The translations under genes were made by a program, and so were the position numbers. DNA of 64,000 nt from assembly GCA_025403435.1 (NCBI GenBank), contig CM046349.1, positions 23,745,854 to 23,809,853 on the forward strand, given 5' to 3'. This stretch comes from Artocarpus heterophyllus (taxonomy: Eukaryota; Streptophyta; Magnoliopsida; Rosales; Moraceae). The notes under the pieces are model-generated. The model did no database searches. It was not told where the DNA came from and saw nothing but the letters and a program-made list of their open reading frames with translations. Below are positions 1 through 10,563 of the stretch, in pieces. Positions within the stretch are counted from its first letter, which is position 1, and each line of letters opens with the position of its first letter.

Positions 1-158
1 AATAATAAATAATTTAGATGAAACTCTCAACCAAGATACTGAGTATGTGACAAATATCAATGATAAAAAGTGATCATAATAAGATAGATGACAACTATGC
101 GATCTCAAATTAAGTAAAATAGTTAAAAGTCAACCTAACACAAGTATTTTACATGTAT
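1..158. other. Left flank of the nest, no gene seen
   Basis: AT-rich DNA outside the Tat element. I see no ORF of note, RNA gene or repeat in it. It is the target-side sequence that would join 58477 onward in the empty site. Confidence 0.6.
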
Positions 159-163
159 AGTTT
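159..163. repeat. Target site duplication of Tat element, left copy (AGTTT)
   Basis: AGTTT directly precedes the LTR end TGTTGATAGCGG at 164 and matches AGTTT at 58472-58476, directly after the other LTR. A 5-bp duplication is the normal size for LTR retrotransposons. The perfect match across 58 kb is the main proof that everything between is one nested insertion. Confidence 0.85.
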
Positions 164-809
164 TGTTGATAGCGGAAAATAATTAACTTAATAATGCTCA
201 CAAATCACTCATGGTTCCCATAGATAATGCGACAACGATGAAAGAGGATGAAAGTAAGGAATAGATATACGAATTTATAGTGGTTCACTCTTTAATGAGC
301 TACGTCATTATTTCTCTTATCAAGTGTTCATATACTATACACTCAAATTTCCAGAAATGAATTGAGTGTTTTTTTATCTAGGGAGAAGAGAGTTCCTCCT
401 CCATTTTTTTTCCGCCCCTTCCTTTTCCTCTTCTCCATCTCCCTTTTATAAGATGATACATTATTAAAAAAAATTAGAACATTGCTAATGGGGAAAAAAT
501 CTTTGTATTCTATACCAGCCTTTACGCATGGTGTCTCTGCATGTATAAAGAGTGTATTGAGTCTTGTGTTAGTGGTCTTAATTTTAGGTGCACTATCTCG
601 ACTGCTAGTCCTGCATATTCTTGTATGTTCTTGGAATGATGAGCATAATAATGGGTGGAGGATACGAAGCTCGCGTAACCTCGACCTCACCCTAGAGCGG
701 CGAGGTCAATTGATTATCTCAACTTCCAGTCTATTTAGATTAATGGGCCAAGTTGGGCTTTTCAATCATCTTGCCTTCGGGCGTTGGGCTGTCGAGATCT
801 CCTACAACA
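164..809 (-). repeat. Tat element 3' LTR
   Basis: Plus-strand text starts TGTTGATAGCGG and ends ATCTCCTACAACA, so it is bounded TG..CA on both strands. It aligns along its whole length with 57787-58471 (for example the shared stretch around AATAATGCTCACAAATCACT). It is about 39 bp shorter because the other copy has a 47-bp tandem duplication. Two overlapping ORFs here (about 343-690 and 482-907) lie in LTR sequence and are not genes. Confidence 0.85.
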
Positions 810-822
810 TTTGGCCCTCAAG
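810..822 (-). other. Polypurine tract of Tat element (weak)
   Basis: On the minus strand TTGAGGGCCAAA abuts the 3' LTR start. This is the position where plus-strand DNA priming occurs in LTR elements. The purine run is broken by CC, so the tract is judged mostly by position. Confidence 0.5.
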
Positions 823-1740
823 CACTTCATGCTTTGGCAGTCAAGGATATGGCAAGTCTTTGGTTGCTTTGGAGTTGGGGGACGTGTCCTTTAGAACTGC
901 TGATTAATGAAGATTTTGACCAGAGTTATGATTGCATCTGACATTTAGACTTCTTGGATAGCCAAACAACCACGTTTGTTAGGACACATGTTATATCCCT
1001 GCAGAAGGCATCACATCATTCTGAGGAGATTTTGATTTGGGCCATTGGATCATTAGGGAGTTTTCCTGCCTATGTTTTGAGTCCTTGGATGGCGACTTTT
1101 GGCTGCCTTAATCTTTAACCATTGGTCAAAGGTTCTCTCGCTCGATGGCTTTGATCTCTCCCTCACGAGAGTACTTAAGGGTTTTAAATTTGGATTTAAA
1201 TTTTAGAGGCTTTATATTTCTCTCCTAGAACTCTCTCTCAAACTCCCTCTTCTTCTTCTTCTTCTTCAAAGCTAGATCTCTTCAATAACCTACTGCAGCT
1301 TTCTAGATTGTTCTAACTACTAACCTACGTCACAACTTAATGATCTCAAGCATCCAAATCCGCGTCCTCACTAACCAATAAGTTTCTGAACTTTAAATTT
1401 CTCTTTTAAGCTTTTTGAGTTCTTCTTATTGTATGGCATTCTTTCAAATTTTTGGGTTTGCTCCTACAAAACATATGTTAGATTTAGGGCAAAACACTAG
1501 GAAATGATGAAACATACTAGTTTAAGCTATTTTGAGAGGATTTGCTATTATTTTCAGGGATTCTCAGATGACCGTGTTGATTATGGGTTTTTAGCAATAA
1601 GTTAACTATCAAACTCATAGGCATTTTGTGTCACTGTTTGGTTCATAGCTAATTGTGGACTAAACAGGTATATTTTTACTTGTTAGGTCAACCTCTCAAT
1701 ATAGGGTATTATTTTGAATTTTTTCCTCTTTTATCAGATC
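823..1740 (+). other. Tat 3' non-coding region upstream of the antisense ORF
   Basis: About 0.9 kb between the 3' LTR and the antisense ORF with no coding match. It ends in a splice-acceptor-like pyrimidine run and TTATCAG at 1731-1737, just before the ATG at 1741. A promoter-like patch lies at 1191-1270. Confidence 0.5.
1191..1270 (+). promoter_or_regulatory. Promoter-like patch for Tat antisense ORF
   Basis: TTTAAATTTT and TTTATATTTC (1211-1220) are followed by a long CT-rich stretch including a TTC microsatellite (about 1248-1266). A TATA-like box followed by a pyrimidine patch is a common plant core-promoter and 5'UTR layout. It points along the plus strand, toward the antisense ORF. This is inference; no expression data are available. 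Confidence 0.35.
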
Positions 1741-3107
1741 ATGTCATCATCTAATCGTCATTGAGAGGTCAAGTCTTCTTTTTTAGTTCACAAGATGCTG
1801 TCGAGACTGTTGAGACATCCCGGCTACACAACGAGACTATCCCTAAGAATGATCCAATTTTCAAGGATATCGATGATTTTGGCACTGTCCCTTCTACATA
1901 TAGTGTCGATGACTTGGTGGATAGTGTCTTCATATCTATCTCCATCGTAATTCTAGACCCCAGGTATCCTCGCTTGGTGATGGCAGGCCCTAAAGTCTGA
2001 GGCTAGTTACCCTTTAGAATGGCTGCACCATGTGACAAGCCATTGGTGGCCTACAATGGTGACATTATCTCATAGAAGGCCAGGGAGACCAAATCCCATT
2101 GCAGAGCCCATGATGTCCATAGAACATTTATCGAGGGTAAGGTCGACAAGAGGTACTTCGAGTTTGAGATACCTAACAAACACTACCATGTTGATGCTGC
2201 TCCACCTAGACACTACATCGTCTATAATAGATGTATTACGGCACTACATCATCCACAGTTACGGCCGGACAGACCTTCCCCCTCCATTCCTTTGTCATGA
2301 GGCTCTATTGTGAGTTCGAGATCTCGCCGATGTAGCTATCATGCAACTTTTGGTGCATCTTTTTTGGGGATGTGAATCCTGTGGCATCTTCACTTAGAAT
2401 CTCCTCTTCACCTAAAAGAGTTCTTATACTATTATTGCTTCAATCAGTCTTCGTCTAAAGGCTATTATTATGTGGGGGACTACAATTGAGCCAAGGATAA
2501 GATTCCTCCAATCATTTTGGATAATCTTTTTTTCAGTCATAACTAGAAGAAAATGTTCTTTATGTTGAAGGGGGACTTGAACACCCATCCCCTCAACGAG
2601 CAACGAGGGTACGTCCCCAAGAAGTATGAAGTCGACAACATCTGGAGGATTGCCAGTAAGCCTTTGAAATCCTATAATGTCGAGATTTTAAGGCTTCCAT
2701 TGTCTTCCTTTTAACTTTAAAATTTGGGCTTCCATTAACTTTAGCATGTTTCTTGTAGAGCTCATTGACCTCCTATTCTTTCTCGATAAAGTTGGGAAAA
2801 GGGTTAAACAAATTGCAGCCCTTCTAGAGGAGGAGAGGCAAATTACAACCTCCTTATGGAGGAGAATAAAAGAGGTCAGGATTGATATGAGCTCTCCCTG
2901 ATCCTTCCTATGTTGTCACCAATTAACCCCTTTTGGTGGGGGCCTTGAGGGTAGATTTTTTTCGCTTCATATTCACTTAATTTGTAGTCAACTTATGCAG
3001 GTGATAATATGCAGTGGACTTAATTTTGATGATATTTTCTTATGTAGAGATGTTGAACCTCAAGCTTCCTTCTGAGATCAGGAAGTCTCAAGCCCCTGTG
3101 GGGGGCT
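1741..3107 (+). pseudogene. Tat antisense ORF, 5' part (broken)
   Basis: A plus-strand, decayed reading frame with ATG at 1741. Readable pieces in shifting frames include DLVDSVF, then a block with CEFEISPM, ILWHLHLES, KGYYYVGDYN, KIPPII and GDLNTHPLNEQRGY (about 2280-2670). These resemble the antisense ORF protein found in Tat elements, sometimes labelled putative plant transposon protein. Its function is unknown. Acceptor-like CTTGTAG (ending 2758) and TATGTAG (ending 3047) suggest introns. It is cut at 3107/3112 by Copia-1 element A and continues at 28051. Alternative: part of an unrelated captured gene; the antisense position in Tat argues against that. Confidence 0.55.
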
Positions 3108-3112
3108 CTATG
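3108..3112. repeat. Probable target duplication of element A, left (CTATG)
   Basis: CTATG precedes the LTR start TGTTAGAC at 3113. The matching right side is CTACA at 28051-28055. Three of five bases agree and both mismatches are transitions, as expected for an old, decayed duplication. Confidence 0.45.
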
Positions 3113-3822
3113 TGTTAGACATATATGCCCTAAGGAGTAAAAATATAATATGTTTTTAGAGACATTTTTATCAATAAAGAATTTATTTATTATTTATATA
3201 CCAAATCTTGTCTTCTTTACGTTTATATTTGTTGAATGTATAATAACCAAACAAAAGTCTGAGACTGTTGGTCTAAATTATTAAGAATTGGGCATGTGAT
3301 GAACAGATTATGCAGAAGACATGATTCTTGAGGTGACGGTCTAAATTATAAGACCAGCAATCGAGAGAATAAAGTTGGGTCCTTTATTCATGCAAAGATT
3401 GTTATGTTTCTATATCTCTAACGGGAGAAAGTTTGTCCTGACCATCGGAGGTGGACTCCGTGAATAGAAACATTGGCACATTGTCATAGGTGACGATGTG
3501 TTGGATCAGGACATAAAGTGAATTGACTTGGATTAATAATTCTGTCTCAGCAAATTGATTGACTTTAGACAATCATATGTATTGTATCTTAATCCTGGAA
3601 TGAATAATAGGCCTGTTGTCTTGACTTATGTCTTTTGATATACCAACGGGTGACATCCACATTTTATGTTGGTATGCATGCTGGTACGTTGGAGGTATGA
3701 CTCTTGATAGCGTAGACTTGTTATTCATAGATATGGAAGCCATAGCTTTTCTTTAGGAGTAGTTGATATCCTCTTATATGCATTATCCTATAATTAGAAA
3801 CTAGAGCGCGCAGCCATTTGGA
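3113..3822 (+). repeat. Element A 5' LTR, part 1
   Basis: Starts TGTTAGACATATATGCCC, the same end as the 3' LTR at 26049 and the complement of the LTR ends at 34772, 49557, 52016 and 57250. It carries CAATAAAGAATTTATTTATT near its start. It is interrupted after TTGGA (3818-3822) by element B and resumes at 19316. Confidence 0.88.
3818..3822. repeat. Target site duplication of element B, left (TTGGA)
   Basis: TTGGA precedes TGTTAGTG at 3823 and is repeated at 19311-19315 immediately after the other LTR. Joining the flanks restores the Copia-1 LTR text seen at 26756-26770. Confidence 0.93.
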
Positions 3823-5387
3823 TGTTAGTGATGTTCCCTAGGCCAATTATATAATGACCACATTTTGATTTCGTTACATCTGCATTTCATTAATAAAGAG
3901 GCATTTTCATTATTGTTTTTTATTCTAATTTCATAAATAGTTAATTCTGCTTTAGGTCATCAAGCATATGACTTGATAGTAAAACTCTTAGGTGACAATT
4001 AAATTCTATTCTAAATTATCCCTAGTCAGTTAGTATTATTGGGATAATAATGAATAAAGACTAGTATGAAGTTTGACTAATGATTATGTTTTACTAATCA
4101 TGTGTATAAGATACTAAGTCAACTCCTAGATACACATTTGATAAGTGATGTATTGGATCGACCTGCTATGAGAATACTGCATCGATATTTGTCATAAGTG
4201 ATTCTCATCACAATAGTATTATCCTAGTCTTCTGACCTGAAATCACTATTGTTTCTTACATGACAAGTTTTATATTTTAACACATTCTAATATTATCTTT
4301 AATAGGAAAATGGAATGGATTGTTGTTGGATATAGAGTGAATCATGTGAGGAATATGAGTGATTAAGAAGGAATTTGTCTCTCATTTATTATGAGAAAGA
4401 TATCTATAGGCCCCTCGATAAGTTAGACTGAAGAAAAATGTATGGCCATACTGGAATGAATTGATAAGGGTTATCAATATCAGTCTACTTAAGATCGAGA
4501 AATAATATGATTGAATAGTATAAGGTTGACATAAACCAGCCTTATGTTCAATCAAGGTATCTAGTGAGAAAAGAACTTTAATACTTATTGTGGATTAGGT
4601 TGTGTTGGATTATTGACATTCGCATAACTTGGGTAATCATAATGTCTTGCTAGAGCCCGCTTATGATTTATGGGCCAGAAACAGAATTTCAAGCCCACTA
4701 CCAACGTTATGTAAACTTACAGGGTCGCACACTTGGAACAGACCAAAAAATAAATTTTGGGTTTATTGTGTCTAGGTTCAATGAACCTGATAATGTCTAG
4801 ATTCGATGTACTACAAATGTCTAGGTTCATTGAATCTGACATTATCTAGATTCTCAGAATTTATTCGAATTATAGACATCGTCTAGATTCTCTAAATCAT
4901 ATTAGAATTACAGTTTACCCTTTAAAATCTGACTCTATCTCGAAGTCAATAGATATATATATATACATAAATATCTGTTTTAGGGTTTTTAGATTAAAAA
5001 AAGAAGAAAGAAGGCATTCTATTATCCTAAAAGATGAGAATATTAAAAACCCTAAAAATTAGAGAGAGTCATTTAACGCAAAGGAGTGGGTGCTAGCACA
5101 CCAATTCGTTTTGAGAGAGTCTGTTTGTGTGGATACCTGCAGAGGGCATTACTCTAAGTAACAACGTCTTAATCCGATTCCGAATACAAAAAGCTTGAGT
5201 TAGGGTGTCACTAGAGTGAACCCGCTCTCTTCCTTCCAAAAATCTTGCCCCTTTTTGTTATCCTGATAAGATTTTATGGCTTTCCTATCAATCTAATCGA
5301 ATTGCATGGATCCTGCGAAGGTTTTGTGGGAATTAATTTTAATTTTTTGCTGCTTATTTGAATCACAAATTCCAACAAAACCCAACA
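3823..5387 (+). repeat. Element B 5' LTR
   Basis: 1565 bp, TGTTAGTGATGTTCCC to AAAACCCAACA. Pairs along its length with 17779-19310. It contains a short motif array at about 4769-4900 and an AT microsatellite near 4955-4970. Confidence 0.92.
4769..4903 (+). repeat. TGTCTAGRTTC motif array in Copia-2 LTR
   Basis: Five imperfect units beginning TGTCTAGGTTC, TGTCTAGATTC or a close variant, spaced about 23-37 bp. One unit carries the dyad GGTTCAATGAACC. The same array is present in the 3' LTR at about 18725-18860, so it is part of the family LTR. Confidence 0.75.
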
Positions 5388-5388
5388 G

Positions 5389-5399
5389 TGGTATCAAAG
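5389..5399 (+). other. Primer binding site of element B
   Basis: TGGTATCAAAG lies one base after the LTR end. It matches the first eight bases of the plant tRNA-iMet type primer site TGGTATCAGAGC and then diverges. Confidence 0.75.
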
Positions 5400-6993
5400 T
5401 GACTTGCAAATTTGATTAATTTGATTTTATATGGTTCTGCGTATATTTGATATACATGGATACAATTTATACATTAATTAGATTAATGTGTTTGAAGTTT
5501 TATTTGATGAACATTTTACCATGTTAATTTGATTAATATGCTCACAGTTTCTTGTAACTTGTTGTTGTTAATTTGATTAATTTTACAATTTAACAAGACT
5601 ATAGTAATATGTTTTTAGAGGATTAAATGATATACTGCAAATCTGGTTTCGGTTTTATTAAGGTGGTGGACTGTTTAAATGTTAAATAGTGATAATTTGT
5701 TTTGAACAATTAATATATTTCATAGGGTTTGTGTAATTGTTAAATAAGGATGATCGCTTTAGAATAGATCAATAAATTTCATGAATCCCTTTAAGTGTTA
5801 AACAAAGATTAATTAATTCTGTTATGAACAGATTAGGTAATCTGATTAACTAAAATTAATGGATTTAGGTAGCAACTCATTCAAATTTAACTATAATGAA
5901 ATTATATTATAATGAATTAATGGGACCGCTGCCAAGGGGCAGGGGCACTGCCCCTTGACCCCGAATTGATTTGTCACATAAATCATTTTGGTCATAATAA
6001 AAATTTAACTATAATGAAATTATATTATTATGTTTATGTGTTTAGTGTGAATTGCATGGTGCATAGCATGACCCTTTATACCAATATGATTGGCAGTTTT
6101 TATTTAATTTATTTTGGGTTTGTAATTTTAAATACGGCCCGCGTGCTGTTCTCGAATTTGTTGTAATTTATTTACTTATTTAGTGGAAATAGAATAGTTT
6201 AGATTACAATTTGTAATGTAAAATGAAACCCCAAGATCAAGATAAATGGAGGTCCAAGATGGAGACTCAAGATGGAGTCCCTTCGTGGCAATCTAAGGAA
6301 ATCCATGGAGATGAAGATTACCTAAGATTGACCATTAACCTTCATATTGGCTTATGAAGATCAATCTAGATTTGGGCCATGCTATGATAAGTTTATTGTG
6401 TTATTATTATGCTATGTATGTGATGTTGTGTATATGATGCCATGTATGTGATGCGACATAATAATAAACAATAAAATAAAAAAATAAAAGTAGAACCCTC
6501 ACTTAATATTAAGTCATTAAAATGCCTCCCATAATTCAACACTTGTCAAGACTTGGATTGCTAAACATAAGTTTTGCCAAAGCAGGGTGTGTTAAGCCAT
6601 CTAGGTAAGACAAGATGGATAATAGTGATATCCATATGTTTGAAATGGTTAGACTTAACTAGGTTATCAAAATGGTTTTGGACCTAGGGCATTAGATGGG
6701 ATTTTAATTTGCCAAGACATGTGATGTCAAATCCCATATTTATCTAAGAGTTACATAAGATGTAATTGGTAAGGTGTTACCTACCTAAATAACCATACTT
6801 TAGGTGATAAGCCAAAGCTTACTTAAAGTGAGGTGAAATATGGATCTTAACCCACTAAAATTACAATTATTGTGATTGCCAAATTAATATTGAGGGTTAT
6901 TAATTTGATAAAATTAGTAGGATTTAAATTATGCCTCATTAAAAATTGTTTAATAATATGCTAAGTACTCTGTGTATATATTTGTTGTAGATA
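5400..6993 (+). other. Element B leader, non-coding
   Basis: About 1.6 kb between primer site and gag, AT-rich and without recognisable coding sequence. It holds a 28-bp direct repeat (5883-5910 and 6001-6028) around a GC-rich hairpin (5934-5956). A small ORF at 5966-6166 has no recognisable domain and is taken as chance. Confidence 0.7.
5883..6028 (+). repeat. 28-bp direct repeats flanking a GC-rich hairpin
   Basis: AAATTTAACTATAATG... of 28 bp is identical at 5883-5910 and 6001-6028 (period 118). Between them AAGGGGCAG (5934-5942) and CTGCCCCTT (5948-5956) form a perfect 9-bp stem with a 5-base loop. It is an island of GC in very AT-rich leader. Confidence 0.75.
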
Positions 6994-7792
6994 ATGGCAT
7001 CAAACACCACATCTAACTTATCACTACGAATGATCCTTGAGAAGGATAAGCTTAATGGGACTAACTTCCTTGACTATTATAGAAACTTGAGAATTGTTCT
7101 TAAGCAAGGGAGGAAGGAATATGCCCTTGATTAACCTATCCCTGATGAACCAGCTGCTAATCCTCCTAGAGCTCAAAAGGATGCTCATAGTAAGCATCGC
7201 AATGACTCTATTGATGTCACTTGCCTCATGCTTGGAAGCATGGAATCAGAGCTTCAGAAGCAACTGATGGAAATGGAGGCTTATACCATGATAGGCCATC
7301 TCAAGGAAATGTTCCAAGAGAAAGCTAGAATTGAAAGGTTTGCCAACTTAAAGGCATTACTCTGGTGCAAGTTGACTGTTGGCGGTTTAGTGAGTTCTCA
7401 TGTTCTGAAGATGAAGGGTCATCTTGATCATTTATAGAAACTTGGTCTTGAGATTAGCCAAGAGTTGGCTGTTGACATCATTCTCCAATCTTTGCCAGAT
7501 GCTTATGATGGGGTTCGTTATGAACTACAACATGCATAATATGGAGAAGACTGTTTCTGAGTTGCATGGAATGCTTAAGACTGCTGAACAGAACATCAAG
7601 AATACCAAAGATGTTCTGATGGTTAATAAAGGGAAAGGTAAAACAAGGAAAGGAAAGGGCAAGAATAAGGCTTCCAAGGACTTTAAGAAGCCCAAGCCTA
7701 ACCCCAAGCCCAATCCTAAACCTAAGGCTAAACCACCAAAGGAAGGAGTATGCTTTTTCTACAATGAGCTTGGCCATTGGAAAAGAAACTAC
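6994..7792 (+). pseudogene. Element B gag, N-terminal and middle part
   Basis: Copia Gag that would package element RNA into cytoplasmic particles. ATG at 6994 follows TTGTAGATA. Visible blocks are a start-proximal region with KLNGTNF, a UBN2-type gag core (CLMLGSMESELQKQL, GHLKEMFQEKARIERF), a basic linker (KGKGKTRKGKGK, KPNPKPNPKPKA), then a zinc knuckle CFFYNELGHWKRNY. The knuckle is cut by element C at 7793. Its second Cys is already Tyr. A stop falls at about 7132 (LD*PIPDEP) and frames shift around 7430-7540. The remaining few codons resume at 14629. Confidence 0.85.
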
Positions 7793-7793
7793 A
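7789..7793. repeat. Target site duplication of element C, left (CTACA)
   Basis: CTACA precedes TGATACGAACC at 7794 and recurs at 14624-14628 after the other LTR end CCTCATCA. Removing C rejoins gag of element B at its zinc knuckle. Confidence 0.93.
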
Positions 7794-8593
7794 TGATACG
7801 AACCACGCCAAGAACTGACGTGACCCTAACCGAAGTTGGTTTCCAAGATCAACTTTCTAACCGGTTTTGCATGGAACCGCGACCCGATGCCCAACAAGAA
7901 GCACGAACCTTGGTATGTGAGGACGCCACAATCAGCTATGGAGAGACCGATTGATAAGTCTTGGTATGTGAGGACGCCACAATCAGCTATGGATGGACTG
8001 ATTGATAAGTCTATGAACGCCACAGAAATTTCCGATAAGTTCGAATAGTTCGTTTAGGAACTAAAGAGAATTAAACCTCAAAATTATGTGTTATTACTTG
8101 TCTCCAATTGATTGAAATTTGTTACAATATATAGGAGTTCCTATGCGAATTTTTAGCTCCTAATTCCCATGGAATTTCGGGAAACTCATTTACCAAATGT
8201 CAAATCTAAACTAAATAAGGAAAGTTCCCTTAATGGCTTAAAAGCCTTACAATAATAGAAATAACACAAACGCAAAAAGGAAACTAGACATTAAAAGGTC
8301 AAAAGCTGATTCTTCTCGCCATGTGTCGCCTCAAAACGGGAAAGTAACTGAAATGGAAATTACTCATTCCCTTCTAGAGCTTGAATCACGCATTTGTTGG
8401 TCTGGTTGTCGCATGCAATTCCCTCAACTGGGCCTCCATGCAATAGCTTGAGCCCAAGTTGCTTGAATCAGCCCTAATAAGTGTTTCTTTAAACTTCTTC
8501 GCACGAGCTCTCGTAACCGGACCGATGGGAACTTGAATTGGATCTGAATATGTCTCCCACGTGCTCTTGCTTGTGCTAACGATGTCCTCATCA
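7794..8593 (-). repeat. Element C 3' LTR
   Basis: 800 bp, plus-strand text TGATACGAACC to GTCCTCATCA. Nearly identical to 13825-14623. It holds the last codons and stop of pol (stop at 8386) and a short tandem repeat at about 7908-8017. Confidence 0.92.
7908..8017. repeat. Tandem repeat in element C LTR
   Basis: CTTGGTATGTGAGGACGCCA and its downstream sequence, ending in GATTGATAAGTC, occur twice with a period of about 54 bp. The same pair is in the other LTR (about 13939-14045), so it predates insertion. Confidence 0.8.
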
Positions 8594-10563
8594 TTCCCCT
8601 CCTCTTGAGAAGGATTTGTCCTCAAATCGTCGCCTGCATCAAAAGGACTTAGGTCAGAAACATTAAAGGAGGCACTTACACCATACTCACCTAGCAAGTC
8701 TAGCTTGTACGCATTATCGTTGATCCATCCGAGAATTTGAAAAGGACCATCCCCTCTAGGCAATAGCTTGGATTTCCTTTGTTCCAGAAACCATTCCTTG
8801 CGTAAGTGCAACCACACCCAATCACCGGGCTCGAAGACGAGCTTGTGACGTCCTTTGTTGGCTTGTTCAGCATATTGTTTAGTCCTTCGCTCGATGTTGA
8901 GTCTTGCCTTCTCGTGTATCTGCTTAACAAGATCAGCTTTTCTTTTTCCATCTAAATTCACATGCTCAGACAAAGGTAATGGCATTAAATCCAAAGGAGT
9001 TAAAGGATTAAAACCATAAACAATTTCAAACGGTGAAAATTGAGTAGCAGAATGAACAGATCGATTATAAGCAAACTCAACATGTGGTAAACACTCCTCC
9101 CATGTTTTGATGTTCTTTTTAATGACAGCCCTCAACAAAGTAGACAAGGTTCTATTCACAACTTCTATTTGACCATCGGTTTGTGGGTGACAAGTAGTTG
9201 AAAACAATAGCTTAGTCCCTAACTTAGCCCACAAAGTCTTCCAAAAGTAGCTTAAGAACTTGGTGTCCCTATTAGAAACAATTGTCCTAGGCATACCATG
9301 AAGTCTCACAATTTCCCTAAAGAACAAATCAGCAACATTGGAAGCATCATCTGTCTTGTGGCATGGAATAAAATGAGCCATCTTTGAAAACCTATCCACG
9401 ACCACAAATATTGAGTCTCTTCCCCGTTTAGACCTAGGCAAACCTAACACAAAATCCATCGAAATATCAATCCAGGGTTCACTAGGTATTAGTAAAGGGG
9501 TGTATAAACCATGGGCATGCACTCTTGATTTAGCCTGCCTACAAGTTACACATCTACCACAAAGCCTCTCAACATCTCGTTTCATATGTGGCCAATAGAA
9601 GTGTTCCTGCAACATAGCTAAAGTCTTCATTACTCCAAAATGTCCCATCAATCCTCCCCCATGGGATTCCCTCACTAGCAAATCTCTTAATGAACAATTA
9701 GGCACACATAATTTATTCTCCCGAAACAAGTATCCCTCATGCCTAAAGTACTTACCACTAGCAATTCTCTCACAAGCTTGATACTCAGTACTAAAGTCAT
9801 GATCATCAGCATATAACTCTTTAATGTGTTCAAAACCCAGTAGTTTAGCATTAAGAGTTGAGATTAAGATATACCTGCGAGAAAGTGCATCGGCAACGAC
9901 GTTTTCCTTACCTTGCTTGTAGCGAATGACATACGGAAACATCTCTATGAATTCCACCCAACGAGCATGCCTTTTGTTCAGCTTGTGCTGGCCCTTCAAG
10001 TGTTTCAAGGACTCATGATCAGTGTGAATCACGAACTCCTTAGGCCATAGGTAGTGCTGCCATGTCTCTAATGCCCGAACCAATGCATACATCTCTTTAT
10101 CATAAGTTGGGTAACTAAGAGTTGCCCCATTCAGCTTCTCACTGAAATATACTATTGGTCTCCCTTCCTGCATTAAAACAACACCAATTCCAACACCTGA
10201 AGCATCACATTCAATCCCAAAAGTTTTGGAAAAATTAGGTAAAGATAACAATGGAGCATTTGACAACTTCTCCTTGAGTAGCTGAAATGCCTTTTCTTGC
10301 TCTTCTCCCCATCTAAACCCAACATTCTTCTTGATGACTTCAATCAGTGGTGCGGCTACGGTACTAAAATCTTTCACAAACCGCCGGTAGAAACTAGCAA
10401 GTCCATGAAAACTCCGTACATTTCCCACACTAGTTGGACTCGGCCACTCCTGGATGGCTCGCACCTTTTCTTCATCAACCTGTATACCTTGAGCACTAAC
10501 AACAAAACCAAGAAACACAAGCTTATCTGTGCAAAAGGTACATTTCTTGAGGTTAACATACAA
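8386..10563 (-). CDS. Element C pol: RT thumb, RNase H, integrase, CR-like tail
   Basis: 725-codon open stretch, the longest in the window; it lacks a true start because a frameshift near 10562 splits it from the RT. RNase H residues are visible as CDASG, DKEMYAL, HTDHESL and ADALSRR. The integrase zinc region has the H..H..C..C pattern ending [10 protein letters not shown]. In the catalytic core the first Asp is in WIDISMDF, the Glu in GQIEVVNRT, but the second Asp (usual SDRD) reads SNRD at about 9270, a probable knock-out. A GPF/Y-type module ([19 protein letters not shown]) and [13 protein letters not shown] follow. The C-terminus lies in the 3' LTR. Such proteins process replication intermediates and insert them; the CR motif of CRM elements is thought to guide them to centromeric chromatin. 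Confidence 0.9.
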   Translation of the reverse strand: MYVNLKKCTFCTDKLVFLGFVVSAQGIQVDEEKVRAIQEWPSPTSVGNVRSFHGLASFYRRFVKDFSTVAAPLIEVIKKNVGFRWGEEQEKAFQLLKEKLSNAPLLSLPNFSKTFGIECDASGVGIGVVLMQEGRPIVYFSEKLNGATLSYPTYDKEMYALVRALETWQHYLWPKEFVIHTDHESLKHLKGQHKLNKRHARWVEFIEMFPYVIRYKQGKENVVADALSRRYILISTLNAKLLGFEHIKELYADDHDFSTEYQACERIASGKYFRHEGYLFRENKLCVPNCSLRDLLVRESHGGGLMGHFGVMKTLAMLQEHFYWPHMKRDVERLCGRCVTCRQAKSRVHAHGLYTPLLIPSEPWIDISMDFVLGLPRSKRGRDSIFVVVDRFSKMAHFIPCHKTDDASNVADLFFREIVRLHGMPRTIVSNRDTKFLSYFWKTLWAKLGTKLLFSTTCHPQTDGQIEVVNRTLSTLLRAVIKKNIKTWEECLPHVEFAYNRSVHSATQFSPFEIVYGFNPLTPLDLMPLPLSEHVNLDGKRKADLVKQIHEKARLNIERRTKQYAEQANKGRHKLVFEPGDWVWLHLRKEWFLEQRKSKLLPRGDGPFQILGWINDNAYKLDLLGEYGVSASFNVSDLSPFDAGDDLRTNPSQEEGNDEDIVSTSKSTWETYSDPIQVPIGPVTRARAKKFKETLIRADSSNLGSSYCMEAQLRELHATTRPTNA
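8594..8606 (-). other. Polypurine tract of element C
   Basis: AAGAGGAGGGGAA on the minus strand abuts the 3' LTR. It lies inside the open pol frame, so the same bases both code and prime. Confidence 0.85.

Noticed and set aside
343..907. Two overlapping ORFs of 115 and 141 codons on opposite strands as host genes
   Set aside because: They lie in the Tat 3' LTR (or run just past it), have no domain, and the matching region of the other LTR (57787-58471) does not keep the same frames.
4769..4903. Heat-shock elements in the Copia-2 LTR (TTCAATGAA)
   Set aside because: The half-sites have three bases between them, not the two needed for a heat-shock element, and no three-part array is present.
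5966..6166. Small gene in the Copia-2 leader
   Set aside because: 66 codons, no recognisable motif, overlaps the direct repeat; more likely chance in AT-rich DNA.
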